From an uncultured Kordiimonas sp. (lineage in GTDB: Bacteria; Pseudomonadota; Alphaproteobacteria; Sphingomonadales; Kordiimonadaceae), in the NCBI GenBank assembly GCA_947500295.1, contig CANMRM010000004.1, forward strand, positions 311,663 to 375,662: a DNA stretch of 64,000 bases. Direction: 5' to 3'. The notes beneath the pieces are model-generated. The model saw nothing but the letters and a program-made list of their open reading frames with translations. It was not told the DNA's origin and did not search any database. Shown here piece by piece: positions 34,501-41,912 of the stretch. Both the position numbers and the translations under genes were made by a program. Numbering within the stretch: position 1 is the stretch's first letter; each line of letters begins with the position of its first letter.

Positions 34501-34913
34501 TCGCGGAGGGCGATTGGGGCCAGCTGGAACTTGACGGGCAGGTAAATATTCCAGATGACTATATCAATATGTCCGGGGAACTGGCTCTGGCGCGCCCGCA
34601 GGATGCTCCGGTGCTGCCGGTGGTTTATGAAGGTGCCCTGTCAGCCCCCAATGTACGCTGGACCAGTCGTGCCTTGGAGCGTTTTGCCATAGCCGGTATT
34701 GAACGGCGCCTCCGAACCCGATTGTTTGGTGAACTCGAACAGGCGCAAGGTGGGGAGGGCGCGCCACCAAATCCGGGTGCAGTTGTGAGTGAGCTCGCTG
34801 CCGGGCTTCTGGCGAGGCTGAAAGCTCGACAGGAAGAAAAGCGCCGGGCTGCTGAAGAGGGTAAAAACCCTAACGAAACCGACTCTCAAGGGACTGAAGG
34901 ACAAAGGCCCTGA
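31533..34913 (+). CDS. AsmA-family protein
   Basis: A very large protein of about 1,126 residues with one N-terminal membrane anchor (VSFFLFGLLTLLLVSISVTLYVI) and the AsmA start signature IDWNKYRDTLASLATDRLGVRVELAGDLSLGFLPRPTV. The body is beta-rich repeat sequence, and the AsmA C-terminal block (ASGAFSGSAAAQLDLTANLKAESSLVSTLSGQGRFEGG) is at about 890-930. AsmA-like proteins bridge the inner and outer membranes and transport or balance lipids. GTG 31533 fits the membrane anchor best; TTG 31518 is an alternative. Its end overlaps the convergent RHH gene by 44 bp. Confidence 0.88.
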   Translation: MKKKTVSFFLFGLLTLLLVSISVTLYVIDWNKYRDTLASLATDRLGVRVELAGDLSLGFLPRPTVSARLVRLTPGQAGFNDAIATADRIDMHLGLTALMTGSLELQSLAFDGLTASLLETDEGWTIEGWPTGDGEAGAPTLLSLDRFRINSGTINVRPLAGETVSLEGLDLSLAGRLPMGPLDWDGSAVVAGRNVVVSGRVAPTRSEEATSLKATVSVEDNTLEFSGRVKPDGAVRGRFQASGRDINTPLDFLEAAFGATAAPALPALAFDLDLQVDRDSRGVSRLISRRASLGNTRGTLDLTLADNAEKLHVTGTASLGAVPLDTWLADLAGPAAENSADDAPAASPLTGSIDISVEAVELRGRQIQQVATSLRFSDTGMQVSEFSALLPGASRFSYVGQDASGGTVQFQSGGLQEILGWAGVETSSAVPAGRLTTANLRGRLNLTETAWILSELTGAIDTSTLLAEVSGSIQPFALGEIIASVDTLNLDAYWPDPEFQGGGEPVPALPPVAFQLDAEKLHWLGQNFTGVRFAGSVGNDAIAVSDVQARHFDGDISGSFAAQFSEDRALQDLAVSLTYSDWRFPVLESLAPDAGLLLSNFTGNRPASGGLEANGPASALQSRVTLNSDAASFDFAGAIDVSAMRGRLQGSLSLRNVADMTHRMGIWKAADGHLLPISSNLTIDGARERFSYTATGDFAASQFSASGDYSSTGITLVASISAGPDQQTGLDAVVQQAGLPVDTSQPRRARFSLVSGEENWSLSDIDIRNGNMAIAGNLQRGAEAISGGLIVQEFDMSTLAANNDNQGREMNVPPGAVSLDLRNIRWFGQRLTAPAAGLNADGETATFTLGDGATLNENPISVDLSFQERSGLVAAKLDAASVDIARLAQAVGASGAFSGSAAAQLDLTANLKAESSLVSTLSGQGRFEGGAGSLYFMAVPELISTIQNGDSAASFLGGIGSLLRSGTTDFARIEGSFQIDSGVALVDAIVAEGDWGQLELDGQVNIPDDYINMSGELALARPQDAPVLPVVYEGALSAPNVRWTSRALERFAIAGIERRLRTRLFGELEQAQGGEGAPPNPGAVVSELAAGLLARLKARQEEKRRAAEEGKNPNETDSQGTEGQRP

Positions 34914-35100
34914 TTGCACCCGACAACGACCCGGCTCTTGCTTCGTCGAGTTGGCGCACAAGCTCATTGATCGACACGTTGCGATCCTCCGCAATCTGGC
35001 GCAGATGACGCCAGAAACAAGCTTCCAGAGAAATAGAGGTCCGGTGTCCCGCGATGGTTACCGAGTGTTTCTTGAGCTTCGCATCTTCAAGGTCAATCAT
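34870..35100 (-). CDS. Ribbon-helix-helix domain protein (RHH_4-like)
   Basis: A 76-residue protein whose sequence KHSVTIAGHRTSISLEACFWRHLRQIAEDRNVSINELVRQLDEARAG followed by LSGAIRAFVLQSLE matches the small RHH_4 group common in alphaproteobacteria. It is started at 35100 (MIDLEDAK); a longer frame to 35223 reads through a probable promoter and is rejected. Such proteins are presumed DNA-binding, but their targets are unknown. Its last 44 bp are antisense to the end of the AsmA gene. It is divergent from alkC. Confidence 0.82.
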   Translation of the reverse strand: MIDLEDAKLKKHSVTIAGHRTSISLEACFWRHLRQIAEDRNVSINELVRQLDEARAGSLSGAIRAFVLQSLESRFR

Positions 35101-35182
35101 GCTGAATGGGTCGCACCATAAGGGGCAGACCGTCAAGGGAATTTCCTCTTGTATTGAACCCCGAGTTGAATAAAGTGGGTGA

Positions 35183-35197
35183 GAACAAAAAAAGAAC
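35183..35197 (+). promoter_or_regulatory. LexA (SOS) box before alkC
   Basis: GAAC at 35183-35186 and GAAC at 35194-35197 are separated by exactly seven A residues. This is the direct-repeat LexA box of alphaproteobacteria (GTTC-N7-GTTC on the other strand). It lies 16 bp before the alkC GTG start, and a possible -10 (TAAAGT, 35171-35176) lies just upstream of it, so LexA binding would block transcription. Confidence 0.8.
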
Positions 35198-35213
35198 AAA
35201 TGCGAGGTGCGAC

Positions 35214-36338
35214 GTGGAACCATTCAAGGAATTTATCAATTTTCGTGTGATAGAGACATTGGGAGATATCTACAAACGTGTCTGGCCTTCGTTTGACCGG
35301 GATCACTTTGTAGAAAATGCGTCGCGTTCGCTGGCTGACCTTGAACTCAAACAGCGTGTTTTACAGGTGGCCACTTCGCTCAACGGGACGTTGCCCAGCG
35401 ACTTTGATGAAGCCACCAGGATATTGCTGGCTTCCCTGCATCCCAGTGAAGATACGGACCGCGATGGCATTGAGTTTGGGCCAGAGGGCGCCAACAATTG
35501 GGCGGTCTGGCCACTAACAGAACTGGTGGTCATGCGAGGGTTTGATCATCCCGAAGCGTCTTTGGCGGTCCTCAAGGAAATGACCAAGCGGTCTTCATCC
35601 GAGTTTGCAGTCCGTCCGTTTCTGGCTGAAAAGCCTGATGTTGCGCTACCGATTTTTTATGAGTGGGCGAGCGATCCGAACAGACATGTCCGGCGTCTTG
35701 CCAGTGAGGGAAGCAGGCCCCGGCTGCCATGGGGCATGCGCCTTCAATCTTTTGTCGAGAACCCTTCACCACTTTTGCCTATTCTTGAAGCTCTGAAAGA
35801 CGATCCCGAAGAGTACGTCCGGCGGTCTGTTGCCAACAACCTCAATGATATTGCCAAAGACCATCCGGATCTTGTTGCAGACCTTGCAGCCAGTTGGCTT
35901 CAGGGTGCTTCCAGGAACCGCCAACGGCTTGTGAAGCATGCTTGCCGCACTCTCATCAAGAAAGGGCACCCGGGTGCCCTGGGTGCCTTTGGGTATGGAC
36001 CGGTTGAGCCGAAAAAAGCAGCGCTGTCTGTGTCGACGCCGACCGTTACGTATGGCGGTGCGCTTGAGTTTGAACTGTCACTTGATGGTTTGCCCTCCGG
36101 CGGCAATCTAATGATTGATTATGCCATACATTTTGTGAAGGCGAACGGCGAGCTGGCACCCAAAGTGTTTAAATGGAAAGATATGCAATCAATTGGGTCT
36201 ACGAAGCTAAAAGCGGAACGCCGCCATGCCATCAAGCCCATAACCACAAGAAAATACTACCCCGGTCGTCACATGATCGAGATCATAGTCAATGGAAGCT
36301 CCATCGCGCAGGCTGATTTCGAGTTGCTGATGCCTTGA
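35214..36338 (+). CDS. alkC: AlkC-type 3-methyladenine DNA glycosylase
   Basis: A 374-residue HEAT-repeat protein of the AlkC/AlkD superfamily. Helical repeats (RRLASEGSRPRLPWGMRLQ, EYVRRSVANNLNDIAKDHPDL, VKHACRTLIKKGHPGAL) are followed from about residue 265 by an Ig-like C-terminal domain (LSVSTPTVTYGGALEFELSL to YYPGRHMIEIIVNGSSIAQADFEL), which marks AlkC rather than AlkD. The family excises alkylated bases such as 3-methyladenine and 3-methylcytosine. GTG 35214 is chosen for its GAGG site at 35204-35207 and because the longer frame crosses the LexA box. The CpeT-like gene follows after 33 bp. Confidence 0.88.
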   Translation: MEPFKEFINFRVIETLGDIYKRVWPSFDRDHFVENASRSLADLELKQRVLQVATSLNGTLPSDFDEATRILLASLHPSEDTDRDGIEFGPEGANNWAVWPLTELVVMRGFDHPEASLAVLKEMTKRSSSEFAVRPFLAEKPDVALPIFYEWASDPNRHVRRLASEGSRPRLPWGMRLQSFVENPSPLLPILEALKDDPEEYVRRSVANNLNDIAKDHPDLVADLAASWLQGASRNRQRLVKHACRTLIKKGHPGALGAFGYGPVEPKKAALSVSTPTVTYGGALEFELSLDGLPSGGNLMIDYAIHFVKANGELAPKVFKWKDMQSIGSTKLKAERRHAIKPITTRKYYPGRHMIEIIVNGSSIAQADFELLMP

Positions 36339-36371
36339 TGCAGCAACAAATCTGCTGGGGAGATTTTGAAA

Positions 36372-37040
36372 ATGACGTTGAAGGCAGTTTGCTCCTTATT
36401 TGTCGCCATTGTTATCGCTTCTGGGGCTTCCGCGCAGGGCAAAACGGCCCTCGATGAGCTTGCCGGGATGCTGGCGGGAGAGTTTGAAAGCAGGCGGCAA
36501 ATGCAGGAAGACCTTGACGCCGGATTTGCTGATGGCAAGCGCCACTATTGGGTAAACAGGACGTTCCAGCAGGTTGAAGCCCCCAAAGTTGGTTCACATG
36601 TCTTTGTTGCGACGACCGAATATAATTTTAACCGCTGGATATTTGACTTTAACGAGTTCTATGTGTGGACGCTGCAGGGGGCGGACAGCCCCGGGCAGAT
36701 CATCATGAGACCCTTGCGGTTCAAGGAGCAGGAGAAAAAGCTACCGTTTGCCCGCGAAGCCTGGAAGTTGGCGGGTTTTGGTCCGGACGACCTTGAGCCG
36801 GCGCGCGGCGGTGGTGCCTGCACAATCATTTGGACACGTACCGAAGGGGGGTTCAGGGGTGAAAGTGAGCCTTGCAGGGTTATGTCCACGACAAAGGACA
36901 AAATGCTGGATTGGGAGTGGCGGTTTGATCTCTCACCGCAAGCGCTTTTTGTTGAATTTAATGGCCGCGACGAGACCGGGGCTTCCCTCGATGGTACGGA
37001 TGGCATGACACCTTACCGTCTGGACAGGGTTGCTCCCTAG
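36372..37040 (+). CDS. Secreted CpcT/CpeT-like protein
   Basis: A 222-residue exported protein with a signal peptide (about 1-20, ending ASA). The mature sequence (LDELAGMLAGEFESRRQMQED, HYWVNRTFQQVEAP, QIIMRPLRFKEQEKK) resembles the CpcT/CpeT (DUF1001) chromophore lyase fold, which in cyanobacteria attaches phycocyanobilin to phycobiliproteins. This organism shows no phycobilisome genes, so another ligand or lipocalin-like role is likelier. ATG 36372 has GGGGAG nine bases upstream. It may be cotranscribed with alkC. The family call is tentative. Confidence 0.5.
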   Translation: MTLKAVCSLFVAIVIASGASAQGKTALDELAGMLAGEFESRRQMQEDLDAGFADGKRHYWVNRTFQQVEAPKVGSHVFVATTEYNFNRWIFDFNEFYVWTLQGADSPGQIIMRPLRFKEQEKKLPFAREAWKLAGFGPDDLEPARGGGACTIIWTRTEGGFRGESEPCRVMSTTKDKMLDWEWRFDLSPQALFVEFNGRDETGASLDGTDGMTPYRLDRVAP

Positions 37041-37046
37041 GCCTTT

Positions 37047-37511
37047 CTATTCGTCCGGGATGTCTTCCGGCGCCCAAATGCACAGACCGCGAGGGTTGTA
37101 GTCCACGCCCATGCGCCGGTACATATGAATTGTGCGGACATTGGTGGTTGTGATCGTCCATTTGACGTGCACACCTTCTGACCGCCCAAGGTGGCCGATC
37201 GCAAGCAGCAGTTTTTTGCCAATACCGCGACCACGGGCACTCGGTCGAACAAAAAGATCGTCGATTTCAATCAGATTTTCGCCGAACCAGATATGAAACC
37301 GGTGAAAATAGGTAACGATACCCGCGATCTGACCATCAAGTTCGGCCACCATAATCTCGAATTTGGATGTGTCGCCAAATGCAGCGCTGGTAAAGGTGGC
37401 TTCATCTATCTGCAGATAGTCATCAAGCCCTTCATGCTGTGCCAGTTTGCGAACAAGTTCGTAGCAGCCGACAGCATCTTCCCTGACAGCTGGCCTGATC
37501 ACATAATCCAT
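37047..37511 (-). CDS. GNAT family N-acetyltransferase
   Basis: A 154-residue single-domain acetyltransferase. The acetyl-CoA-binding motif is LFVRPSARGRGIGKKLLLAIGHL, and YNPRGLCIWAPEDIPD is the C-terminal strand. The N-terminus (IRPAVREDAVGCYELVRKLAQHE) has the usual beta1-alpha1 form, like diamine/amino-acid acetyltransferases of the Ats/SSAT group. The acceptor is unknown. It lies 6 bp from the convergent CpeT-like gene and 76 bp downstream of the fumarase gene on the same strand. Confidence 0.85.
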   Translation of the reverse strand: MDYVIRPAVREDAVGCYELVRKLAQHEGLDDYLQIDEATFTSAAFGDTSKFEIMVAELDGQIAGIVTYFHRFHIWFGENLIEIDDLFVRPSARGRGIGKKLLLAIGHLGRSEGVHVKWTITTTNVRTIHMYRRMGVDYNPRGLCIWAPEDIPDE

Positions 37512-37586
37512 TGGCTTTCCCCCATGTTTTTACCATGACTTGACCCAAGCCACTGGATACCACATCAGGGTTGCCTTGGCACCCGA

Positions 37587-39197
37587 TTAAACATCCTTGA
37601 AAAAGTCGTTGCCTTTGTCATCGACCACGATAAAGGCAGGGAAGTCTTTGACCTCGATCTTCCAAACGGCTTCCATGCCCAGGTCCTCGAAGTCCAGCAC
37701 TTCAACATGTGTGATGTTGTTTTTTGCCAGAATGGCGGCCGGGCCGCCGATTGAGCCGAGATAAAAGCCACCATTTTCCTCACAGGCCTTGGTGACGGCA
37801 CGTGAGCGGTTGCCCTTGGCGAGGCTCACCATCGATCCGCCGAGCTTCTGGAACGGACCGACATAGCTGTCCATACGGCCCGCCGTTGTGGGGCCAAAAC
37901 TGCCTGAGGCATAGCCTTCCGGAGTTTTCGCCGGGCCAGCGTAATAGATGATGTGATCCTTGAAATAATCGGGCATGGCACCGCCGTCTTCGATCATTTG
38001 CTGAATACGGGCATGGGCAAGGTCACGGGCAACCACGATGGTGCCTGAGAGCGCCAGACGTGTCTTGATCGGGTACTGACCGAGCGTTTTGAGGATTTCA
38101 GGCATTGGCTGGTTGAGGTCAACCTTCACGACTTCGCCTGAAAGGTCACCGTCAGTCACCTCAGGCATATATTTAGCCGGGTCGGTCTCAAGCGCTTCGA
38201 GGAACACACCTTCACCAGTTATCTTGGCCTTGATCTGCCGGTCTGCGGAGCAGGAGACGCCGATACCCACCGGCAGGCTGGCACCATGCCGGGGCAGGCG
38301 GATCACACGCACATCATGGCAGAAATATTTGCCACCAAACTGAGCGCCAATACCCATGTTCCGTGTCATCTCCAGGACTTGCTCTTCCATTTCGGGGTCA
38401 CGGAAAGCACGGCCTGTTGCATCGCCTGTGGTCGGCAGGCTGTCCAGGTCCCTTGCCGACGCTTTTTTGACTGTTGCAAGATTTTGCTCCGCCGACAAAC
38501 CACCAATCACAATTGCCAGATGATAGGGAGGGCACGCCGAGGTGCCGAGCGTGCGGATTTTTTCGTCAAGGAAGGCCAGCATGCGGTCTTCGCGAAGCGT
38601 TGCAGGCGTTTGCTGGAACAGGAAGGTCTTGTTAGCGCTTCCTCCGCCTTTGGCCAGGAAAAGGAATTCATATTCATTGCCGGTTCCGGCGTAAATGTCG
38701 ATCTGGGCCGGGGTATTGTTTTTGGTATTGGCTTCCTTGTACATGGACAAGGGTGCCATCTGGCTGTAGCGCAGGTTCGTTTCCGTGTAGGTGCGCATGA
38801 CACCCTTGCTGATCGGTGCGGCATCGTCGCCGTCGGTCCAGACGAATTGCCCCTTTTTGCCGACAACGATGGCAGTGCCGGTGTCCTGACATCCGGGTAG
38901 CACGCGTCCGGCCGCAATATTGGCGTTTTTCAGGAGTTCGGTCGCGACAAAGCGGTCATTGTCGCTGGCTTCTTCGTCTTCCAGAATATCGGCCAGTTGC
39001 TGCAGGTGGCCGGGTCGTAACAGGTGGGCGATATCTGACATTGCTTCCCGCGTGAGCAGTTCAAGCGCTTCGTCCTCAACCTTCAGGACCGTCTTTCCCT
39101 CCACATCCAATACCGATACATGATCGGAAGTCAGCTTGCGATAGGATGTTTGGTCGTCGCCCAGTTGGAATAGCTTTGTGTATGTCCAGTCCGACAT
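37587..39197 (-). CDS. fumA: Class I fumarate hydratase (iron-sulfur)
   Basis: A 536-residue fumarase of the oxygen-sensitive class I type, which uses a [4Fe-4S] cluster to interconvert fumarate and malate in the TCA cycle. Cluster cysteines are likely in [21 protein letters not shown] and [10 protein letters not shown]-terminal segments are [32 protein letters not shown] and [20 protein letters not shown]. The start is ATG 39197 ([15 protein letters not shown]); the extended frame to 39308 would overlap the end of sspB. Gene symbol by class; the family members FumA and FumB cannot be separated here. Confidence 0.93.
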   Translation of the reverse strand: MSDWTYTKLFQLGDDQTSYRKLTSDHVSVLDVEGKTVLKVEDEALELLTREAMSDIAHLLRPGHLQQLADILEDEEASDNDRFVATELLKNANIAAGRVLPGCQDTGTAIVVGKKGQFVWTDGDDAAPISKGVMRTYTETNLRYSQMAPLSMYKEANTKNNTPAQIDIYAGTGNEYEFLFLAKGGGSANKTFLFQQTPATLREDRMLAFLDEKIRTLGTSACPPYHLAIVIGGLSAEQNLATVKKASARDLDSLPTTGDATGRAFRDPEMEEQVLEMTRNMGIGAQFGGKYFCHDVRVIRLPRHGASLPVGIGVSCSADRQIKAKITGEGVFLEALETDPAKYMPEVTDGDLSGEVVKVDLNQPMPEILKTLGQYPIKTRLALSGTIVVARDLAHARIQQMIEDGGAMPDYFKDHIIYYAGPAKTPEGYASGSFGPTTAGRMDSYVGPFQKLGGSMVSLAKGNRSRAVTKACEENGGFYLGSIGGPAAILAKNNITHVEVLDFEDLGMEAVWKIEVKDFPAFIVVDDKGNDFFKDV

Positions 39198-39273
39198 CGT
39201 GTTGGCCCTTGCGTTTAGAGAAAACTGTCTGTCAGACGACAGTATCTGGTTGAAAGCCCTGTCCGGGCAATAG

Positions 39274-39903
39274 TTACTTTTTGCGGAAGGCATCCAGCGC
39301 AACGACATTGTCGCGCGCGTCTTCAGGCCGTTCTTCAGACTGTTCTTCAGACTGATCTTCAGGCTGTTCTTCCGGCGCTCCGGTCGCGGCTTCTGAGTCC
39401 TGCGCTAACTCCGGGCCCGCGGCGCTTGCTGCGGTTTCTTCGTTTGTTGCGGCCTCGTTTGTGTCCGGGAGGAACATGGCATCCGTGTCTTCAGCGGGCG
39501 CTGTGATCTCTTCCTCGGCAGCTTCCTGCGCAGCGACGTCAACGTCGCTTTCATCGTGAAACTGCAGTGCAAACTGTACGCTCGGGTCAACAAACCCGAC
39601 GATGGCGTCAAAAGGAATGACCAGGTGCTCAGGTTTCTGGTTGAAGGACAGGCCGATCTCGAACCGGTCGTCATGAATTTCGAGCCCCCAGAATTTGTGC
39701 TGCAACACAATCGTCATTTCGTCCGGGAAACGGCTAACCAGGTGGGCAGGAATGTTCACACCCTCAGCCTGGGTCTTAAAGGCGATGTAGAAGTGATGGT
39801 CGCCCATCAATCCGTCTCTTGCGGTGTCGAGAAGAACATTCTTCACGACGCTCCGCAGAGCATCCTGTACTTTGGCATCATAATCGATATGGCTGTCAGT
39901 CAT
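39274..39903 (-). CDS. sspB: SspB, ClpXP adaptor protein
   Basis: A 209-residue adaptor that delivers ssrA-tagged proteins to ClpXP. The folded domain (about 1-115) starts [18 protein letters not shown] and includes [46 protein letters not shown] long acidic linker with repeats such as [18 protein letters not shown] follows, and the ClpX-binding tail is [10 protein letters not shown], conserved in alphaproteobacteria. The upstream 311 bp to the next gene hold its promoter region. It is followed by fumarase on the same strand. Confidence 0.93.
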   Translation of the reverse strand: MTDSHIDYDAKVQDALRSVVKNVLLDTARDGLMGDHHFYIAFKTQAEGVNIPAHLVSRFPDEMTIVLQHKFWGLEIHDDRFEIGLSFNQKPEHLVIPFDAIVGFVDPSVQFALQFHDESDVDVAAQEAAEEEITAPAEDTDAMFLPDTNEAATNEETAASAAGPELAQDSEAATGAPEEQPEDQSEEQSEERPEDARDNVVALDAFRKK

Positions 39904-40214
39904 TACTAAGGCTCAGCAGTTTCACACACCTGACGACCTTATAAACGCTGAAAAAGCTGCCGTGAAGGCTAAACCTTGTTGAAAGTGATAATGTTTGGCT
40001 TAGTTGGATTTGCCGCGCGGCGAGTTGGCATCGCAGACGCCCTTCAATCTGGCCTGTGTGACTGTGATGCATGAGAGGCACCACTGCTGCGGCATTGCCC
40101 GGAAAAATCTCTTGCAATGTTTATAATATTACATAACACAATGACGCCATGCCCCCTGAATGGTAGCTTTTTCGTACATCAGGAGGATAGAGCCGAAATT
40201 GGGAGGGTTGACTG
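39904..40214. promoter_or_regulatory. Divergent intergenic region, sspB / metallo-hydrolase
   Basis: This 311-bp gap has no supported gene. It contains an exact TATAAT at 40122-40127 on the plus strand with only a poor -35 (TTGCCC at 40095-40100 is 21 bp away). A start near 40134 would serve the first metallo-hydrolase. GGGAGGG at 40201-40207 is the ribosome-binding site of that gene. Confidence 0.45.
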
Positions 40215-41660
40215 GTGAAAAAGTGTCTGGTGTTTCTGGGTGTGCTGTTACTGTGGATGGTGCCGGCCCATGGTGGCCTGAGCGCGGATGACAAGCAGCA
40301 ACTCGTGGACCGCGTCGTCGCGGCTTATGGTGGTGATGCGCTGCTGAGCCTGCCGAGGTTGGCATTTGAAGACCGTACCCGCAGATTGCAGTTTGGTCAA
40401 AGCGTGCGTCCGGACGAAATTGACCTCACACCCTATCGGGCTTCCATTGTGATAGATTTCGAGAATAACCGCAAAAGCTGGCGGTCCGCCGCCTGGTTTG
40501 GCAGCGAGAGATACACCCAGAACCAGTTTTTTGACGGCAACCGGGGTGTCAGCCTGAACCACACGGCGCGCACGTTTGCTGAGGATGCAGGCCTGAGTTT
40601 CGCGCGGGCGGACAGGTCGCTGTCCTACACACTCGACACGGTGCTGGTTCGCCTGCTGCACGGTGCAGCGCAAGATGCCCGCTACTCCGGAGATGTGTTG
40701 CTTGGCGGTGCCTTGCACCATATGCTGGTGTTTCAGGCAGACGGGCACCCACAAATGACCCTGTTCATCAACGCGGAAACCGCCGTGATTTCCAAAATGA
40801 CGCGGCCGCACTGGATGGAAGGAGCGGTCCATAGTTATCGATTCAGCAGGCATGAACGGCGGAACAACATCCTGTATGCGGCAGACACCTATGTGCTCAG
40901 CAGGGGGCAACCCAGAACCATCACCGTCAGCCGGGAGGTCAATCTCAATCCTTCTATGGATGGTTTGTTCGATATTCCTTCCGGCTATGAAGAGGAGGGG
41001 GCCGGCATCGATTTTTCCGAGATGAAAGCAGAAGAGATTGGCGACGGCGTCTATATCGCGGGCCAGAACTGGGGTTTTTCCCTGTTCGTTGATGAAGGCG
41101 ACCATTTCATTGCAGCTGGTGGTTATGCCGGTTTCACAGACAGATACGAGGCTGTCACGTCGCTCGTCGGCGAGGACAAGCCTGTCAGGTATTTTATCGT
41201 CAGCCACCACCATCTCGACCATATGGGCGGCATGCAGGAAATCGCCGGGCTTGGTGCAACGTTTGTTGTTCACCGGAGCCATCTGACGTCTTTGCAAGCC
41301 CGCCTCGACCAGCCGGTTGCAGAATCAGAAGTCGTCCTGATCAGCGACGAACGCGCAGCTCTAGGCGCGCGGGTTCAGGTTGTTGATGTGCCATCCGCCC
41401 ACGCCAGTCACAACCTGACAACCTATGTTCATGATGACGGCAGTTTTTTTTCCGCCGACATGTTTTTCTCGCGGCAACAGCAAGGCGGTGTACGTGCCAC
41501 TGCGGCGCTTGCCGAAACCCTCAAGCGGCTCCGGGTCGCCCCTCGGCAATTTGTGGCGGCCCACAGCAGTCGCCCTCTGTCGCTCCAGGACCTGACAACC
41601 GCAGTTGGTGAAGACAGGCCTGACAGGTGCCCGGAAAGCTGGACTATCTGTACCCCATAA
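40215..41660 (+). CDS. Secreted metallo-beta-lactamase-fold hydrolase, copy 1
   Basis: A 481-residue protein with a signal peptide (about 1-20). The first 270 residues form an N-terminal domain starting DRVVAAYGGDALLSLPRLAFED. The MBL domain carries HHHLDH at residues 331-336 and the further ligands AHASH, SADMFF and AAHSS, so a dinuclear metal site is complete. GTG 40215 has GGGAGGG eight bases upstream. The enzyme is probably periplasmic; the substrate is unknown. The next gene is a paralogue of the same length and domain order. Confidence 0.85.
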   Translation: MKKCLVFLGVLLLWMVPAHGGLSADDKQQLVDRVVAAYGGDALLSLPRLAFEDRTRRLQFGQSVRPDEIDLTPYRASIVIDFENNRKSWRSAAWFGSERYTQNQFFDGNRGVSLNHTARTFAEDAGLSFARADRSLSYTLDTVLVRLLHGAAQDARYSGDVLLGGALHHMLVFQADGHPQMTLFINAETAVISKMTRPHWMEGAVHSYRFSRHERRNNILYAADTYVLSRGQPRTITVSREVNLNPSMDGLFDIPSGYEEEGAGIDFSEMKAEEIGDGVYIAGQNWGFSLFVDEGDHFIAAGGYAGFTDRYEAVTSLVGEDKPVRYFIVSHHHLDHMGGMQEIAGLGATFVVHRSHLTSLQARLDQPVAESEVVLISDERAALGARVQVVDVPSAHASHNLTTYVHDDGSFFSADMFFSRQQQGGVRATAALAETLKRLRVAPRQFVAAHSSRPLSLQDLTTAVGEDRPDRCPESWTICTP

Positions 41661-41912
41661 CAGGGCTTTCGGCGGCACCACGCATTCTAGAATCCGCATG
41701 CCATGGCCCGGGCACTGGCGTGCCGCCAAATCAGTATCGGTAATATTATATTATTTCATTTCATCGTGAGTGCTGCCCCACTCACCGCAAAGCCATTGTG
41801 AGCCCCCCGCTTCCTCCTAGCCTGAGCGTCTTGATGGGTTGGGTGATGGCGCTGAAAAGACAGGTTTCTGTCTCTCGTCAGTGTGCCCAACAGTTGGAAG
41901 GGGATTATTAAT

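Noticed and set aside
37566-37590. Imperfect GGGTTGCC/GGCACCC hairpin downstream of fumarase
   Set aside because: Imperfect stem and no run of A on the plus strand that would mark a minus-strand terminator.
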